Shown here: positions 18,370 through 26,356 of the stretch, in pieces | Layout: every line of letters starts with the position of its first letter | How positions within the stretch are numbered: the stretch's first letter is position 1 | Origin: an uncultured Lutibacter sp. | GTDB taxonomy: Bacteria; Bacteroidota; Bacteroidia; Flavobacteriales; Flavobacteriaceae | Direction of reading: 5' to 3' | Assembly (NCBI RefSeq): GCF_947495725.1 | Contig: NZ_CANLZZ010000004.1 | Span: forward strand, 434,001-498,000 | Length of the DNA stretch: 64,000 nucleotides | Notes under the pieces: generated by a model | What the model was told of the DNA's origin: nothing | Database searches by the model: none | Seen by the model: only the letters and a program-made list of their open reading frames with translations | Translations under genes and position numbers: made by a program

Positions 18370-19074
18370 TTAATGTTTTACGTACATTTTTTTAGCCCGA
18401 TAAACGCACGTATTATTTTTACAAGTATCACAAATGTAACCAAGGTATTTTACGTTTTTTCCAATACCTACAATTCCACTTACAGATTTTACTGGACTCA
18501 TTAATGAAGTTTCACTTAAACTAACATTGCAGAAGCCTTTTGGAAAGAATGAAAATAGGTTTTGTTGATCTTTAACCAACCAATCGCAATATCCTGGACT
18601 GTATCTATTTGTTAGTGATAAGTTGTTTAAACTTACCATTGTTTTTAATTTTTCATAAATAAGATCCATTGCACCTTCAACCAATAATGAGCCTGTTGAA
18701 TCTACTACATAACTCATTACAATATCTCCTTCAGCATTAAACTTTTTACTCAATTTTTCGACTTCATAGCCTGCAGTGCACGTAAACAAAGCTGCAAATT
18801 CAGCATTTCTTAAAAATGAAGTAATCATTCTTCCTGTTTCAAATGTTTTATCTTCAACTTTAATAAACCCTTCTTTAGCTGAAAAATCTGTTACAGGTTT
18901 TAGGGTAAATCCACCTTCAATATTTTTATTATTTGAAAGTAATTCTATAGCAGCATCAATCATACTATTAAATGGTTCTTCAGGAACTGGTCCTAAACCC
19001 ATAAACGATGAAATTTCTTCTTTTTCAAGTTCAATTTCTGAAAAATCTATCTTATATGTATATGTGCCTTTCAC
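18370..19074 (-). CDS. Vitamin B12-dependent methionine synthase activation-domain protein
   Basis: 234 residues resembling the MetH reactivation domain as a free-standing protein. The signature RYSPGYCDW at 157-165 corresponds to the SAM-binding RxxPGYGxxPxx-like motif of MetH, with Cys where Gly is usual. The C terminus has a Cys cluster (Cys215, 218, 223, then Arg226) common in stand-alone members near corrinoid methyltransferases. It probably helps to re-reduce cob(II)alamin on the neighbouring corrinoid protein. It is 5 bases downstream of the COG0523 GTPase gene. No [2Fe-2S] N-terminal domain of RamA/RACE kind is present, so the electron donor is unknown. Confidence 0.8.
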   Translation of the reverse strand: MKGTYTYKIDFSEIELEKEEISSFMGLGPVPEEPFNSMIDAAIELLSNNKNIEGGFTLKPVTDFSAKEGFIKVEDKTFETGRMITSFLRNAEFAALFTCTAGYEVEKLSKKFNAEGDIVMSYVVDSTGSLLVEGAMDLIYEKLKTMVSLNNLSLTNRYSPGYCDWLVKDQQNLFSFFPKGFCNVSLSETSLMSPVKSVSGIVGIGKNVKYLGYICDTCKNNTCVYRAKKMYVKH

Positions 19075-19079
19075 TATAT

Positions 19080-19973
19080 TTATTTTGTTTTTTGAAATAA
19101 CCCTCGTAACGTTCTTAAACTCATTTGCTCACCAAAGGCTATTATTTCACAACTTCCGGTATAATTTTCTAATGGAATTATTTCGTAATTATTATAGGTT
19201 AAATGAAACAATTTAAACTCGTTAACTCCTACCCTAACAAAACCTTTTGCTCGGATACTTATGCTACTTAATTCTTTTAAAAATACGTTTAATTTTTCTT
19301 CTGAAATAATATCAGTTGTTCTATACACAGCTGTTTTTATTTCTTCAGGTCGCGTATCTTCGGAAGTTATGTTTGGTATTTCGTTTACCTGATTTAACTC
19401 CGTTGATTTTACATTGCAAAATTGATGTTGTTCAATTACTGCAAACGGATTTATGTCTTTTACTTTTTCAATAACCTTTTCAATTTGGTTTTTATCAACC
19501 AAATCTGCTTTATTCAAAATAATTTTATCAGCCACTCTAACTTGATGTTTTGCTCTTTGTACAAAAGCAGCACTTTTATTAAAGTTTAAAGCATCAACTA
19601 CACACCAAGCCCCAGCATAACGGACCTTATTGCTTATCTCGTCTTTATTTAATAATTCACAAATTGAAATTGGATCTGAAATTCCAGATGCTTCTAAATA
19701 AATTATTTCTGGATTGTATTGTTCAATTAAGGTTGAAATGTTTTCAATAAAATTACTTAACAAGCAAACACAAAAAACCGAGCCGTTATTTATTTCTACA
19801 AGTTTAAAATTATCTTCAGAAAGTTTTAATTCTTTACCATCTACACCACTTGGCGCAAACTCGTTTTGTATAACTGCAATTCTTTTTCCTTTATGTAAAG
19901 AAAGTAGATTTTTAAGCAGCGTTGTTTTTCCGCTGCCTAAAAATCCACTAATAAGAATTAAGTCTGTTATCAT
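19080..19973 (-). CDS. COG0523 (CobW-like) P-loop GTPase of the methyltransferase cluster
   Basis: 297-residue G3E-family GTPase. Walker A GFLGSGKT at residues 10-17, switch segment ViEN-like (LVEINNG) and base-recognition NKAD. The metal-binding CxCC motif of the family is reduced to Cys68-Val-Cys70-Leu. A shorter C-terminal CobW domain follows. Members act as metallochaperones or corrinoid-handling accessory proteins. Its place between the methyltransferase genes and the MetH-activation-domain gene suggests a part in zinc or cobalamin loading or in protecting the corrinoid protein, much as G3E GTPases serve other B12 enzymes. That role is inference. Confidence 0.8.
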   Translation of the reverse strand: MITDLILISGFLGSGKTTLLKNLLSLHKGKRIAVIQNEFAPSGVDGKELKLSEDNFKLVEINNGSVFCVCLLSNFIENISTLIEQYNPEIIYLEASGISDPISICELLNKDEISNKVRYAGAWCVVDALNFNKSAAFVQRAKHQVRVADKIILNKADLVDKNQIEKVIEKVKDINPFAVIEQHQFCNVKSTELNQVNEIPNITSEDTRPEEIKTAVYRTTDIISEEKLNVFLKELSSISIRAKGFVRVGVNEFKLFHLTYNNYEIIPLENYTGSCEIIAFGEQMSLRTLRGLFQKTK

Positions 19974-19995
19974 TTTTTATTGATTATCAGTATAA

Positions 19996-20026
19996 TGAGA
20001 TTCTTCTCTATTGTTCAGAATGACAA
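19996..20026. repeat. Fragment of flavobacterial interspersed repeat
   Basis: The bases TGAGATTCTTC followed by GTTCAGAATGAC resemble a palindromic interspersed element seen between genes in many flavobacteria (from memory). It lies in the 91-bp gap between the UroD-thioredoxin gene and the GTPase gene, the only sizeable gap in that operon. Confidence 0.4.
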
Positions 20027-20064
20027 ACGTGAGATTACTACTCATTATTCGCAATAACTTTTAT

Positions 20065-21438
20065 TTAATTAACAACAACTTTAGTATCTAAATGCTTTTG
20101 AATACATTTTACCAATTCAGTTTTTGGAGGAATAATTGAAATAAATTCAATTTCTCCATCAATACAAATAGTTGGTAGGTTTCTAACACCTAAACTCATC
20201 ATCATTTGAATACCTTCTTGGTTTTTAATTTTATGCTCTACATATTCAATATTATCAGCTCCAATTTCTTCAACAGCCAATTCAACTGCTTGCATCATAT
20301 ATTGGCAAGGTGCACAACCTTCAGAATCTAAAGTAATTACATCTATTTTTACTTTATCGTTTGTAAAGTAATTTTCTAAATCTAACAACTCTACATCTTT
20401 TGCTGTTTGCCCTTTTGTTCTTAACACATCTTGCTGATATTCATCGTGAACAATTTCTGCAATAGCTTCTAAATTTTCAGGAGGAGTTGCCATTGGTAAA
20501 TCGCAACCAGGAGCTAAAATAAATCCTTTTTTACCACCAATATCCATACATTCTATTGCTTCGAACTTACAATCTTCTGGAGTACCAATTAGTAAAACAG
20601 AAGTCAGCTTCATATTTCCACCAAAACTGATTTCGTATTTATCACATTGTTCTTTTAAGAAATCTAAAGGAATATTTTCATCAATCGAAATATTGTCTGG
20701 TTCACATTTACACATCTCTTCAATGTTTTGTGTAGCATTTCCGCATACAAAGAAAGAACTCAAAGCTCCACATTCTCTAATATGACTGAAAACTTCTTTA
20801 CAATACGGAGAAACAAACATTTCAAAAGACATTGGATCTATTTGACTAACCATTGGATCAACCACTGCAACTACATCACAACCAGCTTCAATATAATAAT
20901 CAGACATTGCTTTACCAACTTTGGTGCAATAATCCATTACTTTACCTACGTACTCTGGGTCTTCAAATAATTTCATAAAAATATCTGTACCCATTAAATG
21001 CAATGCCAATGTAAACGGTCCAGTAATTAATCCGTATAAAGCAATATCTGGATGCGCTTCTTTTATTTTTGAAGTAGCATTCATTACAGTTGCAATTCTA
21101 CCTTTACAACGACAAGGAACTTTTAAATCTTCCAGTTTTAAACTTCCATCTGCTAACGGATGAGAAACTACAGCCGGCGGATTATCTTCTGACCATTTTA
21201 ATTCACAACCCAACACTTCAGCTTCAATTTGAAGGTCAAACGTTACCGGAATACCATCTGGGTTGTATTTTTTTATTGCTTCCTCCGCACCATCAATAAT
21301 ATGTTGTTCAGATTTAAAATAAGTGGTAGCATTTAAGCCTAACAAATGTCCTGCGTGCGCACCAACAAATGGTACCCAAGGCACACGTTCCACTTCCTGA
21401 CGTTTCATAGCTGCTTTTACTAGTTCTAAACCTTTCAT
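20065..21438 (-). CDS. UroD/MtaA-family methyltransferase fused to a thioredoxin-like domain
   Basis: 457 residues. Residues 1-340 are a UroD-fold domain of the MtaA/CmuA group; residues about 362-450 are a thioredoxin-like domain with Cys375-Ala-Pro-Cys378 and the cis-Pro of NLPT at 422. In the zinc site, the usual H-x-C is Phe230-Val-Cys232, while the last ligand Cys312 (APGCDLP) is kept. It most likely moves the methyl group from the methylated corrinoid protein to an acceptor (tetrahydrofolate or a thiol). The ATG shares one base with the stop of the corrinoid protein gene. The attached redox domain and the missing His are unusual. It is not haem-pathway HemE. Confidence 0.8.
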   Translation of the reverse strand: MKGLELVKAAMKRQEVERVPWVPFVGAHAGHLLGLNATTYFKSEQHIIDGAEEAIKKYNPDGIPVTFDLQIEAEVLGCELKWSEDNPPAVVSHPLADGSLKLEDLKVPCRCKGRIATVMNATSKIKEAHPDIALYGLITGPFTLALHLMGTDIFMKLFEDPEYVGKVMDYCTKVGKAMSDYYIEAGCDVVAVVDPMVSQIDPMSFEMFVSPYCKEVFSHIRECGALSSFFVCGNATQNIEEMCKCEPDNISIDENIPLDFLKEQCDKYEISFGGNMKLTSVLLIGTPEDCKFEAIECMDIGGKKGFILAPGCDLPMATPPENLEAIAEIVHDEYQQDVLRTKGQTAKDVELLDLENYFTNDKVKIDVITLDSEGCAPCQYMMQAVELAVEEIGADNIEYVEHKIKNQEGIQMMMSLGVRNLPTICIDGEIEFISIIPPKTELVKCIQKHLDTKVVVN

Positions 21439-22112
21439 TATGCTGAGATTTTAAGTTTATTCATAAATTCAACAACACCTTGTGGGTCTGCTGAAAAATT
21501 ATCTGCTCCAATTTGGTCGCAGAATTCTTGTGTAATAGGTGCTCCACCAATAGTTACTTTTTGGTTTGGATGCACTGCTTTTATTTCTTTTACAATGTTT
21601 TCCATACTAGCCATTGTTGTAGTTAACAATGAAGAAAGACCGATAATTGCATCAGGGAAATCATTAATTGTATCAATGAATTTTTTTGCAGGAACATCAG
21701 TTCCTAAATCAATTACTTCGTAACCGTTTCCTTCAACAATCATAGAAACTAGATTTTTACCAATATCGTGTAAATCACCAGCGACTGTACCAATAATAAA
21801 TACTCCTTTTTTATCTGTATTTCCTTCAGCAAACAATGGTTTTAAATGTTCCATTGCAGTATTCATTGCTTTTGCAGACATTAAAACTTGAGGAACAAAT
21901 ACTTTGTTTTCTCTAAATTTAACACCTACTTTTTCCATACCAAGTATTAAGCCTTTTTCCAATACTTCACGTGCACTTGCACCTTGTTCTAAGGCTTGTA
22001 CTGTTAATTCATCAGCACCATCTTGATCTTTCATATTTGGTGGGTAAGGTGAAACTTTGTTAATTTTACCAAACTCTACACAATCCGATATTTTGTTAAA
22101 TAAATCTTCCAT
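21438..22112 (-). CDS. Corrinoid (cobalamin-binding) methyl-carrier protein
   Basis: 224 residues in the two-domain form of MtaC/MtbC-type proteins: helical cap (about 1-95) and Rossmann-like B12 domain (about 100-224). The lower cobalt ligand is His115 in D113-L-H-D-I-G118; GLSSLLTTT and TIGGAPIT are the other two B12-binding segments. It carries the methyl group between the two UroD-family enzymes encoded on either side. Each junction overlaps by a single base, indicating tight translational coupling. Residues 1-30 are a little longer than in many homologues. Confidence 0.92.
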   Translation of the reverse strand: MEDLFNKISDCVEFGKINKVSPYPPNMKDQDGADELTVQALEQGASAREVLEKGLILGMEKVGVKFRENKVFVPQVLMSAKAMNTAMEHLKPLFAEGNTDKKGVFIIGTVAGDLHDIGKNLVSMIVEGNGYEVIDLGTDVPAKKFIDTINDFPDAIIGLSSLLTTTMASMENIVKEIKAVHPNQKVTIGGAPITQEFCDQIGADNFSADPQGVVEFMNKLKISA

Positions 22113-23131
22113 TACGCTAGTTCTTCTTTTTTAAGTTGTGCTTTTGCAACTTCAATAAATGTTAATATGTTTTCTAATGTAGTATCGCTTTCAACTGAAT
22201 GAGAAGGAGAGAAAATATAACCTCCTTTTTTACCCATTTCTATAAGCTTTTCAGATTCTTCTCTAACTTCTTCAGGGGTTCCAAACGGCAATGTTTTTTG
22301 CATTGATAAACCTCCGTGGAAACAAAGTTTCCCTAAATAATTATTATGAATTTCGTGAACATCCATTACTTCTGGTTGAAAAGGATTGAAACAGTTTAAA
22401 CCTGCATCAATTAAAGACGGAAATAACTCATCCACATCTCCACAAGAGTGAATCATTACCTTTTTACCTGCATCTTTAACACGTTTATACATTCGTTTAA
22501 TTTGTGGATACATAAACTCGTGCCATAAATCGGCTCCCATAATTAAACCATGTTGTTGTCCCCAGTCATCTCCAAAATATACGGCATCAATATCGTATTC
22601 TAACGCTTTGTCAATTTGAGCAATGTTGTAATCTGCAATTTTTTCGAATAAAGCGTGTACAAAGTCAGGGTACATATAAAAGTCCATCAATAAGTTTTCC
22701 ATACCTCTCATTGACCATGCTCTTTCATATAAAGAAAATCCTATTTGAAACACTCTAAATAAATCTGGTTTTTTCTCAATTTCAGATTCTATATTATCAA
22801 AAAATCTAGGATCGTGTGGATTAGGAAATTCTAAACCTTCAATTGAAGGTTCTTTAATAATATCCTCAATTGGCATTCCTATATCCTTATCAACTGATCG
22901 ATCCCAAACTACACCAAACACATCTTTAAAATGGTCTTTTTCGACCTCATCAAAAAAACCAATATCGCTACCTAAGTTTAAAATATGGTTTCCAAGAGTT
23001 ATATCTAAATCATCCGATTTAAAGTGTTCTTCTAACATTTCTTTTGGTTCTTTTGTAAATTTAAAGGACCAAGGCACATAAGGTGGTTTCTCGTGGTTTA
23101 GCACCATTTTTATAATCTCACGTTTTGTCAT
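22112..23131 (-). CDS. UroD-family corrinoid-dependent methyltransferase (substrate side)
   Basis: 339-residue UroD-fold protein, first gene of the methyltransferase operon. Zinc-ligand candidates are His228-Ser-Cys230 and His311 (SPSHSV), in place of the final Cys of Mta[12 protein letters not shown] at 185-195 is typical of this non-HemE branch. Proteins of this type, encoded next to a corrinoid protein, transfer a methyl group from a methoxy or other methylated substrate to cob(I)alamin. The setting among polysaccharide genes suggests an O-methyl sugar or the product of one as methyl donor, but no such enzyme is known to me, so this is inference. A methoxy-aromatic donor cannot be excluded. 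Confidence 0.8.
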   Translation of the reverse strand: MTKREIIKMVLNHEKPPYVPWSFKFTKEPKEMLEEHFKSDDLDITLGNHILNLGSDIGFFDEVEKDHFKDVFGVVWDRSVDKDIGMPIEDIIKEPSIEGLEFPNPHDPRFFDNIESEIEKKPDLFRVFQIGFSLYERAWSMRGMENLLMDFYMYPDFVHALFEKIADYNIAQIDKALEYDIDAVYFGDDWGQQHGLIMGADLWHEFMYPQIKRMYKRVKDAGKKVMIHSCGDVDELFPSLIDAGLNCFNPFQPEVMDVHEIHNNYLGKLCFHGGLSMQKTLPFGTPEEVREESEKLIEMGKKGGYIFSPSHSVESDTTLENILTFIEVAKAQLKKEELA

Positions 23132-23203
23132 TGTTTTTAGATTTTGTTTAACACAAATTTACCTCAGTATTTCTATGTAATCTACTTTGATTTTAACAAT
23201 ATA

Positions 23204-23250
23204 ATACCTTATTTTGATATGATTTTTATCATATTACACCTTAATTAGAT
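23204..23250. promoter_or_regulatory. Direct-repeat operator candidate between methyltransferase operon and AraC regulator
   Basis: ATACCTTATTTTGAT (23204-23218) is followed by ACACCTTAATTAGAT (23236-23250), 12 of 15 bases alike and 32 bases apart (about three helical turns), as often seen for AraC-family sites. The 155-bp gap serves both divergent genes. A similar motif lies in the P450 promoter (18300-18349). Confidence 0.5.
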
Positions 23251-23286
23251 ATAATTGATTATATTTAAAACTTAAACACAAAAAAT

Positions 23287-24147
23287 TTGAAAGCACATTT
23301 TGAAAAAGTAGCCTCTTCATCCGACAGTTCGTTTAACGCATTTATCTATGAAGATAAAAATTTTGATGCTCCTTGGCATTTTCATCCAGAATATGAATTA
23401 ACATATATTGTCAAAGGTGAAGGAATTCGGTATGTAGGAAACAATGTTGAAAAATTTGAAGCAGGAGATTTTGTTTTAATTGGCTCTAACTTACCACACT
23501 GCTGGAAAGATTCTGTTCAAAATAATGGTATGGTTAAATCTATTGTATTTCAATGGAGTGATGACATATTAGGCGATAATTGGATTCAAAAAAATGAATT
23601 TAGGCATATAAGGTCGTTGCTAAAAAATGCAGCAAATGGTGTTTTGTTTAACCCAACTTTTTCCAAAAACATTGAGGTAAAGTTAAAAACAATAGTTACT
23701 AAAAACCCTTTAGAGAAGTTACTGAGTTTCATTCAATTACTAGAATACTTAAGTGGACTAAAGGATTATAAAACCCTTACCTCAACTGATTTTACACCAA
23801 GCTTAAATTTAAAAGCAAACAATCGAATTGATCGAGTTTACGATTTTGTTCAAGAAAATTATGCTAAAAAGATTAAACTAAAAGAAGTTTCAGATTTAGT
23901 ATCAATGGGTGATGAAGCATTTTGTAGATTTTTCAAAAAATCATTAAATAAATCATTTTTTACTTATGTAAATGAATATCGAATAAATCTTGCTTGTAAA
24001 GCTTTAATTGAAACTAATAAACAAGTAAGTCAAATTGCTTATGATTGCGGATACGAAAGTTTACCATTTTTTTATAGACAGTTTCAAAAATTTATGGACT
24101 GCTCTCCTTTGGTTTTTAAAAAAATGTATCTGAAGGTAAAGTCTTAA
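23287..24147 (+). CDS. AraC-family regulator, divergent from methyltransferase operon
   Basis: 286 residues: N-terminal cupin sensor (APWHFHPEYELTYIVKGEG, about residues 28-100, with His residues able to bind ligand) and C-terminal AraC double helix-turn-helix (about 187-285, ending in the canonical QIAYDCGYESLPFFYRQFQKF). The start is TTG; no ATG lies close enough to keep the cupin whole. It is transcribed away from the methyltransferase operon across a 155-bp gap with repeated motifs, so it most likely controls that operon and, given the shared motif, the P450 operon. The inducer is probably a sugar, possibly methylated. Confidence 0.85.
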   Translation: MKAHFEKVASSSDSSFNAFIYEDKNFDAPWHFHPEYELTYIVKGEGIRYVGNNVEKFEAGDFVLIGSNLPHCWKDSVQNNGMVKSIVFQWSDDILGDNWIQKNEFRHIRSLLKNAANGVLFNPTFSKNIEVKLKTIVTKNPLEKLLSFIQLLEYLSGLKDYKTLTSTDFTPSLNLKANNRIDRVYDFVQENYAKKIKLKEVSDLVSMGDEAFCRFFKKSLNKSFFTYVNEYRINLACKALIETNKQVSQIAYDCGYESLPFFYRQFQKFMDCSPLVFKKMYLKVKS

Positions 24148-24166
24148 TTATAAAATTAATCTTTTC

Positions 24167-24961
24167 TTATTTAACAAACTCCATTAACCCAAACATATTT
24201 GGTTGATGTACATCTTTTTCTATAAAATTATCTACAGGAAATATGGTTGAAGTTACTCTACGTTCTCCTTCAATTTCATTTCTACCTTGTCTTAACGCTA
24301 AAAAAGCCCATTGTGTTCCGGCTTTAATTGGGTAATGTCTATCGGCACCTAAAAAAGCCTCTTTTGGAATAGCAAATTCCATTGTCCACCCTTTATCAAT
24401 GTCCGAATTATCGTTTAAGGTACCATTAATTTGCACTCCTATTTTTACATCATTTGGATTATATCCTTTTACCGGAAGTCCAAGACCTTGGGTAAAATCA
24501 TTTACATAAACTATATCATTTACTGCTTTTAAAACATTTACTTCAAAACAAATATGCGCATTTGAACTGTTTGGAGCTGGAGTTAAAAAAATCTCTGCAC
24601 AGTCATCATAAAACGGCATCCCATCTCTCTTAGTTTCTCTTGCTGTTATATATTTATCTTCGCATTCAAAAAACAAGTATAAATTTTCATCGTCCCACAA
24701 CATTCTAAAAGTTGTTTTTTGAGTATCATCAGGTTTTTCAGCTTTGTATGTATAATCAAAAGTACGTACCTCACTTTTTGTCCAATCAGTTTCATCCATT
24801 TTACCATCAGCTACTATGGCTCTATCAGTCTTCTTCACTTTAAAAAGTGGACGATCATCTAATGATAGTTTATATTCTTTTTTACAAGATATATACGAAA
24901 CTAATACACAAAAAATTAACGCAATTTTGTAAAATTTAAAAACCAGATTTTTTGAATTCAT
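24167..24961 (-). CDS. CBM9-like carbohydrate-binding lipoprotein
   Basis: 264 residues; signal and lipobox end at SYISC near residue 26, so it is membrane-anchored. Residues about 45-260 form a DOMON/CBM9-like beta-sandwich: IVADGKMDETDW near the start, LWDDENLYLFFECED, and the DDCAEIFLTP segment are typical of the family. Such stand-alone domains in PULs are thought to bind sugars at the cell surface or periplasm. It is 37 bases after the GH105 gene and the last gene of that short transcript. It converges with the AraC gene 20 bases away. Confidence 0.75.
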   Translation of the reverse strand: MNSKNLVFKFYKIALIFCVLVSYISCKKEYKLSLDDRPLFKVKKTDRAIVADGKMDETDWTKSEVRTFDYTYKAEKPDDTQKTTFRMLWDDENLYLFFECEDKYITARETKRDGMPFYDDCAEIFLTPAPNSSNAHICFEVNVLKAVNDIVYVNDFTQGLGLPVKGYNPNDVKIGVQINGTLNDNSDIDKGWTMEFAIPKEAFLGADRHYPIKAGTQWAFLALRQGRNEIEGERRVTSTIFPVDNFIEKDVHQPNMFGLMEFVK

Positions 24962-24998
24962 AAATTATTGATTCTAATAAGGAACAAATTAACCTATT

Positions 24999-26120
24999 TT
25001 ATTTGTTTTTCACTAATTTATATACTTCAGATCCTGCTGCCAAAAAAGCTCCTGTTCCATATACTTCAGTTTTATCTGCCCAAGCTTTTCCGGGAGCTGC
25101 TCCTATTGGTTGTACATAACCAAGCATTCCGTCCTTTGTTATATGGGAAACCAAAGAGTTCCACGCTTTTTCTATATGAGGTTGAAATTTTTCTTTATTT
25201 AATAAACCATTGTTAATGCCCCAGGCTAAACCGAAAGTAAAAAATGAAGTTCCACTAGTTTCTGGAGTAGGGTATTTATCTTGCCCTAACAAACTCATTG
25301 CCCAATGTCCTTCTAAAGTTTGAATTTCAATTAACTTATTTGCCATTTTAAGGTAAATATCCTTAAAGTATTCATACTCTTTTGAACCAGGTTCATATTC
25401 ATCCATAATTAATGTTAAACCTCCAAAAACCCAACCGTTTCCTCGAGCCCAAAATATTTTTTTCCCATCATCTAATTTTCCAATATAACTATTGTCTCTA
25501 TAAAATAGATTTTCATCAGTATCATATAAATGTTCTCTTGTGGCTTCAAACTCTTTCATCATAAATTCAGTATACTTTTTATCGCCAGTTTCGGTTGTTA
25601 ATTTTGCCAAAACAGGAGGCGCCATAAATAAGGCATCACACCAAGTCCATCGTTCTAAGTGTTTGTAATTATCCAATGTTATTGGTTGTTTGCTGGGATT
25701 TTCTAAAATAAAATCGAAACTCTCTTGTGTTGATTTTATCATTTTAGGATCCCCATATTTTCGAAACAATTCGAAATACATTTGACCAATTGTATGATCA
25801 TCTGCATGGTATTTTCTATTATGTAATTTCCAGTTTTGCTCTTCTCCTATTCCCTTCAACCATTTATAATATTTTTTACCGCCTTTCATTTGAGCCAACT
25901 TTACCATACCAACATACAATGCTCCGTTTGTCCAAGCTGCAATGTGATGTGGTTTTTTTCTACCACTATATGTTTCTCTAAAATGTTCAATTTGCCAATT
26001 GGCAACTTTTTTCATTTCTTTTTTAACGGCAATAGGCTTAATTGTTTGAGATTGTGTTGAAAATGTAACTCCAAACAATACTAATAAAATTAAAAGGTGT
26101 TTATAAAACTTCATAATCAA
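24999..26120 (-). CDS. GH105 unsaturated glucuronyl/galacturonyl hydrolase
   Basis: 373 residues; signal peptide ends near TQSQT. Alpha-toroid of six helical hairpins. The catalytic Asp is in WTWCDALFMAPP near residue 161, matching the YteR/YesR centre; FWARGNGWVFGGL is the other conserved core. The family hydrates 4,5-unsaturated uronic acids at chain ends, which arise from polysaccharide lyases cutting ulvan, rhamnogalacturonan or similar polymers. Its presence implies that a lyase, not in this window, acts upstream, and that uronate and often rhamnose are in the substrate. Met1 and Met3 are both possible starts. It has its own promoter after a terminator at 26295-26332. Confidence 0.88.
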   Translation of the reverse strand: MIMKFYKHLLILLVLFGVTFSTQSQTIKPIAVKKEMKKVANWQIEHFRETYSGRKKPHHIAAWTNGALYVGMVKLAQMKGGKKYYKWLKGIGEEQNWKLHNRKYHADDHTIGQMYFELFRKYGDPKMIKSTQESFDFILENPSKQPITLDNYKHLERWTWCDALFMAPPVLAKLTTETGDKKYTEFMMKEFEATREHLYDTDENLFYRDNSYIGKLDDGKKIFWARGNGWVFGGLTLIMDEYEPGSKEYEYFKDIYLKMANKLIEIQTLEGHWAMSLLGQDKYPTPETSGTSFFTFGLAWGINNGLLNKEKFQPHIEKAWNSLVSHITKDGMLGYVQPIGAAPGKAWADKTEVYGTGAFLAAGSEVYKLVKNK

Positions 26121-26146
26121 AAATTTATTTAAACAAATATATTAAA

Positions 26147-26164
26147 AATACAATCGATTGTATT
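26147..26164. promoter_or_regulatory. Perfect 18-bp palindrome upstream of GH105
   Basis: AATACAATCGATTGTATT is fully self-complementary. It ends 27 bases before the GH105 start. It may be a dimer-binding operator; no matching copy was noticed elsewhere in the window. Confidence 0.4.
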
Positions 26165-26254
26165 AATTTAAAAAAAATATTCAGAGGGAATAGTTCAATT
26201 TTTGCAAAAAAGTTTACATAGAACTTCTCTATTTCTGCAAATTGTATTTATTGA

Positions 26255-26290
26255 CTATTGTTTTAACTAACATACTAATTGTGCTATGCT
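26255..26290 (-). promoter_or_regulatory. Operator-like element upstream of GH105 (shared PUL motif)
   Basis: CTATTGTTTTAACT at 26255-26268, then AACTAACATACTAATTG at 26265-26281, with ATTG cores 21 bases apart. The same arrangement is found at 35076-35103 and related AACTAGnACAATTGA repeats lie at 27980-28015. All three read the same way relative to the minus-strand genes they precede. Confidence 0.5.
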
Positions 26291-26294
26291 AGTT

Positions 26295-26332
26295 AAAAAA
26301 AAGGTGTAACTAAAAAATATTAGTTACACCTT
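26295..26332 (-). terminator. Terminator of the GH29 gene at 26357-27937
   Basis: 12-bp perfect stem (26301-26312 with 26321-26332), 8-nt loop, and a run of T on the minus strand from 26300 to 26295. It ends the preceding transcript and separates it from GH105. Confidence 0.8.
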
Positions 26333-26356
26333 AATTGGCTTTAGGGTTATAATTAT

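Noticed and set aside
20065-23131. The two UroD-family proteins as haem-biosynthesis HemE
   Set aside because: They flank a corrinoid protein with one-base overlaps, carry zinc-ligand-like Cys/His motifs of the MtaA group, and occur with B12 accessory genes.
26121-26356. Insertion-sequence ends in the gap upstream of GH105
   Set aside because: The inverted repeats are explained by a terminator, a palindrome and operator-like repeats; no transposase remnant is visible.
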